A stretch of 64,000 bases of DNA from Salticus scenicus. Its lineage: Eukaryota; Arthropoda; Arachnida; Araneae; Salticidae. The stretch is taken from positions 196,648,532 through 196,712,531 of the forward strand of contig OZ005661.1 in NCBI GenBank assembly GCA_963930645.1, written 5' to 3'. The notes under the pieces were generated by a model, which saw only the letters and a list, made by a program, of their open reading frames with translations, was not told where the DNA came from and searched no databases. Within the stretch, counting starts at the first letter, position 1, and the number at the start of each line of letters is the position of its first letter. Shown in pieces: positions 55,922-64,000 of this stretch. The position numbers and the translations under genes are program-made.

Positions 55922-55962
<41 letters not shown>

Positions 55963-56694
55963 TATAATTATTCTTATCTTAATCCTCAATGTTTCCCATC
56001 TTTATTAACTTGAATTTACTATTAAAATTTTAACATACTCAAAAACTTCTCATCACTTCGCTAAAATACACTAAACTTTTCCAAAATCTTTTTCTATTTA
56101 AAATGTTACATGTATTTACTTTAAATGTCCAATATTTCATAAGATTTCCAATTTTAAAGTTTTAAAATATTTATCAAATTTACTTATTTTTCTGGTTTAG
56201 CCTTATTGTTTTTCTTTTTATAACTACAGCTGTTGCCCTCTTTAAAATATTTAAAATGATGAGGTCATTTTATAGTAAAATTATCCATTATAGCATCTAT
56301 TATATTTCACTCCTCCATGAAAATTGATTTTAAAATCGTCTGTTTCTTTTACACTTTTATTTTAATAGAATTTTAATAGAATTTAATTTATATATTAGTC
56401 ATTTTAGCAATTTTATCCAAAGTAGCATTAGAAATAATACTTATCACTTCTCCATTAAAATTTATAGGACCCTACAATAAAATTAATTTGTGCTTAATAT
56501 CAAGACTACGAAAATTTTTATCAATCGCTTCCAAATTTTGACCTAAGTTTCAAATCTCAACCCTGTGGGTTTTTACATCGGCTACAATGTTTTCGTCTTT
56601 GTTCGTAAATAATAATTTGACTGTACTAAATAGTTTACAGCCGTATAATTCAACGTATAACTTAGTCACAGCAACGCGTGGCCGGGTCTGCTAG
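53441..56694 (+). mobile_element. Helitron, non-autonomous
   Basis: It begins TCTCGTGTCACAATGTTTGT after AAA and ends GCGTGGCCGGGTCTGCTAG followed by T. These are the classic 5' TC and 3' CTRR ends between A and T. A second, mutated 5' end (ACGTGTCACGATGTTTGTCC) sits at 54451, with CCTAAAC, AACCGATTTTAATGAAATTT and AACTTGAGAGATAGGATAG repeated from the first. Two elements are therefore nested, or the 5' end is duplicated. No Rep/helicase frame was found. It contains long A and T runs and the J repeat. Confidence 0.7.
55252..55790 (+). repeat. J repeat, copy 2 (inside the Helitron)
   Basis: It matches 37776-38345: AAGCGAAGTGTGACTCACTG, CCTATGTTAATTGCCCACTG, TTTTGCTGTCAAATTGAC, CATTGTACGAAATGTAATAT and AATAACCATGATTTTTGAAA. 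Confidence 0.75.
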
Positions 56695-56819
56695 TAGTTC
56701 TATAGGTGACAGATCCAGTTTTTAACACGCTTTTATTAGTTTCACCTGTATGTATGTATGTATATTTGTTTGTAACTTCTCTGGGAGTAAACAAAAAATG
56801 TATATTGTAAAGAAAATAC

Positions 56820-56904
56820 TCTCCCTACGAGAACGATGTGGCGTTGAGGTAAGACGCCGCGCTACGAACCTAAAGGTCCAGCGTTCGATCCCCGTCAGGG
56901 GAGA
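56820..56904 (+). ncRNA. tRNA-like sequence with A and B boxes
   Basis: TGGCGTTGAGGTAAGACGC resembles box A and GCGTTCGATCCC resembles box B. TCTCCCT and GGGGAGA can pair as an acceptor stem, and TTTT follows. The 13-base gap between the stem and box A and the poor anticodon stem argue against a working tRNA. It may be a tRNA-derived SINE head or a decayed gene. Confidence 0.35.
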
Positions 56905-56973
56905 TTTTAAAAAAATGGTTTTTGTTGAATTCTAAGTTATTTTAATTAAAGATTTAAATGTATGTAAATATTA

Positions 56974-57022
56974 CGGTGTGTCACTCACACGATTTTCTCT
57001 TACCCTGAATTTTAATACTAAG
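56974..57022 (+). mobile_element. HT1 5'-end fragment
   Basis: GGTGTGTCACTCACACGATT, then TTCTCTTACCCTGAATTTTA. Only the first ~45 bases of HT1 are present. Confidence 0.85.
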
Positions 57023-57315
57023 ATAGATATTTTGTGCTTTTTAATTCACATTTCTATAAAAGCGTGTTCTTTAATTTTTTAAAACTATAATATTATTACT
57101 TTCAGAACATACATTAATGAAAGTATTGTAATCGTGTCAAAAATCCGACATGGAGACTTCGGTGTTTCTATACAATTTGAGGTTCCCCGAATTCATTTTT
57201 TTTCCATTTTTCGATAATGTATGTATGTGTATCTGAGTGAACACGATAGCGCAAAAACGCTTGTTCAAATAAGTTGAAATTTGGTACGTATGTTGTATGT
57301 CAACATAACACGATC

Positions 57316-57545
57316 CCTAGTATAGTGCGACTACGTTTCCTACGACTATCAGTGAGGCCGAGTCCAAAATTTTGGAGGGATGCAAAATTGGCCGAGAGAA
57401 AGTTATTTCACAAACATTCAGTTATTCGGTGTTCACTTATCGCTTGTTTTCTCTCAGTCACCCCTATTTTAACACTGGACTCGTTCAATCCGCACTTGCG
57501 CAGAGGCTTCCGCATGGTCGCAAGAAATGTGGTTAAAGAATATAT
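57316..57545. other. Unidentified ~230-bp insertion in HT2
   Basis: HT2 context stops at ACACGATCCCT and resumes at AGTGAATCCAAAATATAAA. The block is GC-richer than its host and contains CTACGACTATCAGTGAGG and CACTTGCGCAGAGGCTTCC. I see no clear ends or domain. Confidence 0.5.
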
Positions 57546-58292
57546 TTAGTGAATCCAAAATATAAATACTTTTAACAGGAACAAAAAGAAAAATTCTGAA
57601 TCATTATGACTTATGTGATCAATTTTTTAAAAATACAGTAGCGTCTAAACGCATTATTCATCTGAGCTAAACATTTTTACACATCTTATAAATCACCGTC
57701 ACACAAAGTGTACAGATTTTGATAAATCTAGCATTTATAGTTTTTTTTTTTTTTTTTGGGCAGAGACAGAGAAAAATTCTTTATCCCTGTGTTCCATGGG
57801 CCCAAATATTTTAAAGTGCGATAACGTCTAAACTCCTTATTCGTTTCCGTTAACAATTTATACACATCTTATAAATCACCGTCGCATAAAACAATGAATT
57901 TATATGATTTTGACGAATCTAGCACGTATAGTTTTTTTTTTTTTTTTTTTTTTACAAGGACACGAAGAAAAATTATCTCTTACGGTCAATGGGGCCAAAT
58001 ATTTTAAAATGCGGTAACATTTAAATGCCTTATTCGATTGAACTGAAAATTTAAACACATGTTTTAGATTACCGTCGCACGAATTGTATAGATTTTGGTA
58101 TATATATCATTTATAGATTTTTATGGGCACAAAACAAAACATTATATATCATTATGATCTATGGGCTAAAATTATATGAAGTGCAATAGCGTAAAATTAA
58201 ACAATGGAGGAAAAAACTCAAACCTCCGATTATATTTTTCATTTTTGCTTATTTGACTGCTTGTCTTACTACTTACTGTAACTAATTTAGAT

Positions 58293-59023
58293 GAGAGGAG
58301 GGTATTATGGAATACTATTTACATTTCTTAAAATAACTTTACTTGTTTTTAATAAAAATGCACAAAATCATGATGAGTACATAGTGTAATTATTTGTAAT
58401 GAATAGTCAATGGAAAAAAAAAAAGTTACAAATGGAGGTTAATAGGGAATAGGTGGTTTAAACTGTTTAAATCATAGAAAACTAATTAGACTTCATAAAA
58501 TCATCTTTGGACAATTTTCTGTGACAGAAGATACATTCGGCATCTTTATTTTCTGATTCTTTAGTTGGATACAGGAAGTCAGTTTCAGATGATACCATGA
58601 AATATCTAGTATTCCATAATACCCGATATTTCATGGGTATTATGGACATGAAATTATGGACACGCCATCTTTGAAAATAAACTTTTAAAGTGATGGACAA
58701 AATATTTGCAGTAAAAAAAGACCAACGTATAGCAAAATACAATCCTTTGAGCATACATTACGCTTAACATCAATGTTTAAACCTCATGTGTGCTAGTAAG
58801 TTTAAATGCTTGAAAACGTACCTGCAAAATCTCTTGAAAATCGCAAAACATATTTTGTTCTATAGAGAATGGTACGGCAACAACAAGCGCTTGCTTCTTA
58901 CTGTATAGCTTCATGGGAATCCTTCTTGAGTAATTCATGGTATTTTGGAGAGATAGCAGCAATAATCAGAGCCAAAACCTTGGTATTCCATATTTCCCGA
59001 CTATTCCGTAATACCCTCCTCTC
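58293..59023. mobile_element. DNA transposon relic with GGGTATTAYGG ends
   Basis: The terminal GAGAGGAGGGTATTATGG and CCGTAATACCCTCCTCTC differ at one base. An internal palindrome CCATAATACCC...GGGTATTATGG lies near 58615-58650, so two relatives may be fused. The minus strand carries a decayed coding fragment listed separately. The pogo/Tigger group is a weak guess. Confidence 0.6.
58482..58610 (-). pseudogene. Possible transposase C-terminal tail with CxxC
   Basis: The minus-strand frame ends ETDFLYPTKESENKDAEC followed by IFCHRKLSKDD. A short acidic/serine stretch before CxxC resembles C-terminal zinc-binding tails of some DDE transposases. The frame is short, has no catalytic region and stops early. 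The assignment rests on this pattern alone. Confidence 0.3.
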
Positions 59024-59111
59024 CTCTACGTACTCATCCATTACTTATTATTCGAAAGTCGAGATGAGTCACTCCAGATTTTTCTTTATTATTATTATTA
59101 TAACATAAAAT

Positions 59112-60056
59112 AATCTGGTGTGTCACTCACACGACTTTCTCTTACGCTGAAATTTAATACTATAAATACAGGTTGCAGATTAATAGGTAAGATAACGAGT
59201 ACTGTTATGTAAACCTGTGTTCAACAATTCATATTAGGCTTCTGAGGAGTTTTATATGATAATTAGTTCTGTATGAAGGGGGGTTACCGCCCCCCTCAAC
59301 CCCCGTTTCATTAATGCACCTACATTTATGTAGAATTTAATTCGATTATTAAAAAACAAATCTGTTTTTAAAAAATAATTTATTAAAATTATTATTTTAA
59401 AAAAATTATATTTTATGATAATGCAGACGATTTCCATATTAGAGAGGTAGTATAACACCAAATATCCAAAACAAGTTCATTTTATTCTCGAAAAAAATCG
59501 ATAACTTTGTTTGAAATTATCGCAGATCGATGATTCAACCATTCGTTTTAAAGGTATTGGCGAGCTCTTTTGAAAGATACCCGTCATGAAAATTTACTCC
59601 CCTCGAGGAGGGACTTCCCCTCAAGGGGGATAGGCGAGGCTGCTACATACACAATTTTTTTCCCCATATGTCTATCTCTATTACAAAAATTATATATTCG
59701 TTTCGTTTGGTTTAGTGCAGTCTATAGATGTTAAACTCTACTTACCTGCAAATTCCCCCATAGACGTAATGTATATGAATACTTTTGAGTGTCCCTGTAC
59801 ACGAACCATTTGCTTTATCTCAACAAAAAGCTTACTATAGCATCCCTATATGATATACATTTAGAATACCGAGTTTGGAATTTCTGCCACTATTTGTTCT
59901 TGAGACATGCTGATAGCAGACACACAGACAGACCATTTGCTAAAAACATGTTTTTCGTAATCAGGGGACCTCAAAACGTGTAAATATAACAAAATCTCGC
60001 GTTCGAAAATTTGACCCAAAAACAATACTTTCTCTACCTTATGGGTAAGAGAAAGT
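59112..60056 (+). mobile_element. HT1 element, best complete copy
   Basis: The 5' end is CTGGTGTGTCACTCACACGA then CTTTCTCTTACGCTG. The 3' end is ACTTTCTCTACC, TTAT, GGGTAAGAGAAAGT. Landmarks between are GTACTGTTATGTAAACCTG, GCAGATCGATGATTCAACCA, CCGTCATGAAAATTTACTCC, ACTTACCTGCAAATTCCCCC, GAGTGTCCCTGTACACGAAC, CACACAGACAGACC and GACCTCAAAACGTGTAAATA. It is 945 bases, uninterrupted and non-coding. It is the reference copy. Confidence 0.92.
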
Positions 60057-60104
60057 AAAAAAGGGAAAGAAAAAAGAAAAAGAAGCAATTATTATTTAGA
60101 ATAT

Positions 60105-60310
60105 CAGCTGTTGAAAGTGTCCGAACACTAGCAAAAATTATGTAAAAAAAGCACACATCATACGGTTTTGTTAAATAAATCCTTGTCGCATCCTGTGCTA
60201 GTCAGTGTAAAAACATGTTTCGATAAGGATATTTTTAACAAAGCACTATTAAGTGTACTTTTTTTACAAAGATATTTTCGCTAGTGTTCGGACACTTTTG
60301 TTACCGATTG
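60105..60310. mobile_element. CGGC-family MITE (CGGTAAC subfamily), copy 15
   Basis: The left end is degraded (CAGCTGTTGAAAGTGTCCGA). The right end GTTCGGACACTTTTGTTACC is good and followed by GATTGTA. It is the same subfamily as 12871-13083. Confidence 0.85.
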
Positions 60311-60319
60311 TACTACCAC

Positions 60320-60990
60320 GCACGTATGCACGCTTCGCATACATTAAAGAAAAAAAAATCATTTGATACAACTAATTTGTCTTGCGTAAATCAGAAAATG
60401 TATGAAAATCGGTACAGCAGCAATCACGCACTTATTAAAAAAAAAAAAAAAATCACTGGACCTATTGTTGTGATCTTCGTGAAAAATTTATATGCAAGTT
60501 ATTTTGATGCACTAGATTCATTTTCAGATGTCAAGTTAGTGGGTTAACACTCGAATTTTTAACGTTGGATCCGTTTTTCATGTGTTATTTATTCCTACAT
60601 AAAATAAAAATAGACATAAATTCCTGTCGTTTGGCGCCTATTGCATATTTCTGCGATAATTAGGTAATAAGAAACGTTGAGCGTCTTTTTTTTTTCTGTG
60701 GGCTGCACATTTTTGATTTAGGAATTAGCTTTATTGCTTAGTTCTCCGAAGTAATTAATAAAAAATTACATAAAACTTTCTTTTATAGCGTAATATAATA
60801 AACATATATTTTGTATTTTATAAAAATTTACTAAATGAAGCAAACAAGTTGTATTTTAATATATGAAATAAAACTGTTTATTTGTTAGACCTGAACAGTT
60901 ACTTAATAAAAATATCTATTCTGCATTCGGTAATTCCAACTTTACAATGAAACTAGTTGGCATAGGTGGACTCTGCTCAGTTCCCCCATC
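60320..60990. other. AT-rich stretch without recognised features
   Basis: Unique-looking sequence with short A runs. An 87-codon frame at 60284-60547 overlaps the MITE end and is not supported. Confidence 0.5.
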
Positions 60991-60997
60991 ATACATA

Positions 60998-61244
60998 CAC
61001 TGCAAAAAATAAACCTGTAAAAGTACAGGGGAATTCTGGCAGCTGGGGTGCCAGTATTTCTCCGTCAAATATACAGTACAAAACCGCAAAATTGTATCGC
61101 TGACATATATTTTACGTAAAAATTCTGTAAATCAAACAAGTTTTTTGTTAAATGTACAGTTTTGTTCTGTATATTTGACGGATAAATACTGACACCCCAG
61201 CTGCCAGATTTTTCCTGTACTTTTAACAGATGTTTTTTACACTG
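60998..61244. mobile_element. Foldback MITE with CACTG ends (247 bp)
   Basis: CACTGCAAAAAATAAACCTG and CTGTTAAAAGTACAGG face CCTGTACTTTTAACAG and TTTTTTACACTG. The inner arms (GCAGCTGGGGTGCCAGTATT against AATACTGACACCCCAGCTGC) are strongly paired. TA flanks both ends. It is probably Tc1/mariner-type. The antisense 100-codon frame here is a by-product. Confidence 0.85.
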
Positions 61245-61449
61245 TATGTCCTCATAAATTTCTAGTACAATACATTCTTCTAAAATTATTATCATGTGAA
61301 GAGAAATAAATTTGACGAAACGCTTGACACAGTGACAGAATGATATCCCGCCTAATAGGCTATTCACCGTTCACTTCGTTATATTTCTTATTCTAATCTA
61401 TTAATTTATTTTATTAGAGTCAGTTTCGTAGTTTAGTTTTAATGCTACT

Positions 61450-62300
61450 ATTTCCAATGCAACAATCCTCAAAATGTATATTTATATGTAAAATTTTCAA
61501 TTTTGCTATGTTGATAAAATCTTAAATTACGAATTACTAAATTTTCCAATTAGAATATTTGTAGTCAATAATGTCCAAACAAATATCATAAATGTTATTT
61601 TGGAGCTGTTTTATATATTTTTGATCCTCAAAATGGACGTTTATGCTCAATTTATTTCCTGTTCTGCGATTTTAAGTAAATCGTAAATTCCAAATAACTT
61701 ACGAATTTTTTTAATTGGAAAATTCATAGTCTACGATATTTATTCCAATATCTTAAATAATATTTCAAAAGTGGTCAGGTATCTTTACGATGAAAATATC
61801 CCTCAAGATTGACGTTAATTTATGTGAAATTTTGCGCTATTCTGCCATATTAAACTCGTGAATTTCCAATAACTTAGGAAATTTTTATATTGGAAAATTC
61901 ATAGTCAATGATATTCATGTCGGTATCCTAAATAATATTTCAAAAGTGGTCTGACATCTTTACAATGAAAATATACCAAAAATTGACATTTATGTGAAAT
62001 TTCGCCCTATTCTGCCACGTTAAGAAATTCGTAAATTTCAATAACTTGCGAAATATTCTAAGTAGCATGTTTATATTTAGCGATGTACATTTCGACATCA
62101 AAAATGATATTTTAGAACTAGTCTGATATATTTACAGTAAAAATTTTCAATTTAATGCCCGTAAAGTGAAATTTTGCCCTATTCTTCATTGTTAAGAAAA
62201 CCGGAAATTTCTAATAAATTACGAAGTTTTTTAATTCGAATGTTGCAAATGAATACGCTTCTTTCCAGTGTCAAAAGTAGTATTTTAAATCTGATCTTTT
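61450..62300 (+). repeat. ~171-bp tandem array, about five units
   Basis: The recurrent order is ATTTTGCCCTATTCTGCCA, TAAGAAATTCGTAAATTTC, CGAATTTTTTTAATTGGAAA, TTCATAGTCxATGATATT, AATAATATTTCAAAAGTGGT and CTTTACAATGAAAATAT. Anchors at 61537, 61703, 61878, 62047 and 62221 give steps of 166-175. The outer units are more diverged. Confidence 0.85.
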
Positions 62301-62309
62301 GAACTGTTT

Positions 62310-62855
62310 TGAGATTTTAGAACTGTTGCTTTTCAACTAGCGGTCATCTTGCTTGGATGAGCAACATGGCCGCTTAAAGCCAAATTTTCAATTTAAACAG
62401 CCAAAAATTTATATCTTGCCAAAAACCATCTCACAAATATTATTCTAACATTAGATTATTTTGCTTTCTCACGTATTAAAATACTTTTTTTTTTTTTTTT
62501 TTAATTCTAAAATTAATACTTTATGTAGCTTCGTTAATTGTCTTATCCTTGCCAATTTTTTGAATATTCAATAAAAATTACAATATTTCTGCCAATTGCA
62601 TTTTATTTTTGACACTGGGCTCAACCCTAAAATGTACGTAGATAACGACGTAATAAAATCTGTTCAAAAATTTATTTTTTAAACTATAAAATCGGCGATT
62701 GCAGAACATGAAAAAAGAAATATCTAAGTTCGACTTTTTTTTTTTCGTCCCTTATTGTGTATGTATAGGCACTTAGTTTTTATTTTCTTATTCATATATA
62801 TATATGACAAAGAGAGAATAGGTCAAAATTTAAAATCTATGCTTTTTTTTTTTTT
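62310..62855. other. AT-rich stretch without recognised features
   Basis: T-runs at 62486-62502 and 62843-62862 and a short (TA)n. Nothing else is supported. Confidence 0.5.
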
Positions 62856-62859
62856 TTTT

Positions 62860-63110
62860 TTTTGTGCACGTTTTGAAGTCCCCTAAATCTGAAAACCATA
62901 TTTTTAGCGATTGGTCTGTATTTAACTCTGTGTGTGTGTGTGTGACTGCCATCAGCATTTTTCAAGAGCAAACAGTAGCAGAAATTCCCATATTCTGAAT
63001 GTGACATATAGGGTTGCTGCACTAATGCTTTTACGGAGATCAAGCAAATGATTCGTGTACAGGGAAATCAAAGATTATTCAAATGTATTACGTCTGTGGG
63101 GGAAATTTCT
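62860..63110 (-). mobile_element. HT1 3' fragment
   Basis: GCACGTTTTGAAGTCCCCTA, ACCATATTTTTAGCGATTGG, a (GT)n run, ATCAGCATTTTTCAAGAGCA, AGTAGCAGAAATTCCC, GATTCGTGTACAGGGAAATC and ATTACGTCTGTGGGGGAAAT follow HT1 order. The hairpin and 5' half are missing. Confidence 0.75.
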
Positions 63111-63240
63111 AATAAGTACGTAGATTTTGGTATGAAAATCGGACATCAGTTGTTTACAAAGCTACTTTAAATATTTAGATATATTGGGGCTATACTTGTA
63201 AATTGAAGAAGTGTAACTTATTTAGTACCATTATTTTTTT

Positions 63241-63360
63241 ACATTCTTCTATATTCAGTAGAAGAAAGTATTGATTCGTAAAAAGTTTCGACATCGGGTT
63301 TTTGATAGATTTACACGTTTCGAGAGCTGTAGAACACGATTTGACCATTTTTAGAAAATT

Positions 63361-63400
<40 letters not shown>

Positions 63401-63690
63401 CACAGAATTTTGTGGCAACTGTATCTCAGGAACTACTGCACAGATTACATACAAATTAGTATGTAGCTGAACCTTGACATAAATTAGTGCCTATGAACTT
63501 TTGGTAAAAAGTGTCTTACAGGTTGCATTGCCATCCCGCTTTTTCTAAATTTTTAACATGGTGATATAGAACAAAATTTTGTATCAATGTGAATTTGTAT
63601 AGGAAAATATAGAAAAAAGTCATGTGGTGGCCACAACGTACTAGTTTTTTAATAGCGCTTCATATCGTTCACCTGTGACAGAAACTGTTT
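63241..63690 (-). mobile_element. HT4 3' part
   Basis: A near-perfect hairpin ACATTCTTCTA...TAGAAGAAAGT (63241-63269), GATAGATTTACACGTTTCGA, TAGAACACGATTTGACCATT and a long (GT)n(GA)n run come first. Then GTGGCAACTGTATCTCAGGA and GGTTGCATTGCCATCCCGC. The interior is cut off near 63690. Confidence 0.8.
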
Positions 63691-64000
63691 TAAATGTTGT
63701 GAGATAAGGATAAGGCGCGATTAACTCATCTGCTTATTTAACGCATAAAATTAACACTAGTGCCCCCTGTTGATGAAATTTATAACTAATATGCAAAATA
63801 TTTTTTCATTAATAACAAAATTCCCCCATGTTTCTGAGCATTTCTGTGCGAACTGCATCGTTTTATCGTAAATAGTTACAATATAACTTTTGGATGACCC
63901 TGTATTTTAAATTGTAATATTTATGTTTAATATATAACTATATTTAAGTATACTATGTATAGTTTATACATAATATGTAGACGACAAAAAGAAGTCTAAC
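63691..64000. other. Window end without recognised features
   Basis: AT-rich sequence. TGGATGACCCTGTATTTTAA near 63893 resembles a mariner-type terminus, but no partner lies inside the window. Confidence 0.4.

Larger units (their letters stand above)
57098..59077 (-). mobile_element. HT2 element with two later insertions
   Basis: A 3' hairpin ACTTTC...GAAAGT (57098-57124), GTATGTATGTGTATCTGAGT and GATAGCGCAAAAACGCTTG begin the element. Four sub-repeats follow (57560-58190). The 5' end is AAGTCGAGATGAGTCACTCC (59056-59075). Foreign blocks lie at about 57316-57545 and 58293-59023. Removing both gives an ordinary HT2 layout. Confidence 0.8.

Noticed and set aside
57274..57549. 91-codon frame across an HT2 insertion
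   Set aside because: It starts in HT2 and ends in the inserted block. No domain or splice context.

Overview
The window looks like intronic or intergenic DNA from an animal with an AT-rich, repeat-saturated genome. The best guess is an arthropod, possibly a chelicerate such as a spider. The reasons are the base composition, tRNA-derived SINEs, a DUF4817-type mariner relic, Helitron ends and many MITEs. The species guess is inference. No bacterial features, rRNA, CRISPR array or complete protein-coding gene was found. The one convincing exon is a 62-base segment at 40978-41039 on the + strand. It has good splice sites and opens a reading frame in a Kozak context, so much of the window may be the large intron(s) of one gene.

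Almost everything else is repeats. (1) 1-3000, 8650-9130, 11160-13700, 14600-16710 and 60100-60310 hold about 15 copies of one ~214-bp foldback MITE (here 'CGGC family', termini CAGTCGGC, TA target duplication). Many are nested or truncated. They mix with SINE fragments, a hAT-type MITE with a perfect 8-bp target duplication, and TTAA-flanked (piggyBac-like) MITEs. (2) 20250-26320, 28-40 kb and 42.5-63.7 kb are dominated by a superfamily called here 'hairpin-tail elements', with five families HT1-HT5. All share one plan: a 5' end whose terminal bases are complementary to a 3' hairpin built on ACTTTC...GAAAGT, a GACA/CA-rich microsatellite, and a TCAAAACGTGTAAAT-like box about 60-130 bases before the hairpin. 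HT2, HT3 and HT4 have also expanded internal tandem repeats. The layout recalls Helentron/HINE (DINE-1-like) non-autonomous elements, but no enzyme is encoded here. (3) Several tandem arrays stand out: a ~145-bp alternating A/B array (29905-31255), a ~345-bp array with a SINE inserted in unit 2 (32535-34300) and a ~171-bp array (61450-62300). (4) Single elements include a Harbinger-like element next to a perfect foldback MITE (35760-36386), an inverted-repeat element with about ten internal copies of its terminal box (41479-42299), a decayed mariner inside an HT1 copy (50810-51359), a Helitron (53441-56694) and a probable LTR (26319-27031).

Nothing here works as a pathway or operon. The logic is layered insertion: later elements interrupt earlier ones and often leave readable target duplications. 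In three places a paralogous empty or uninterrupted copy survives for comparison.
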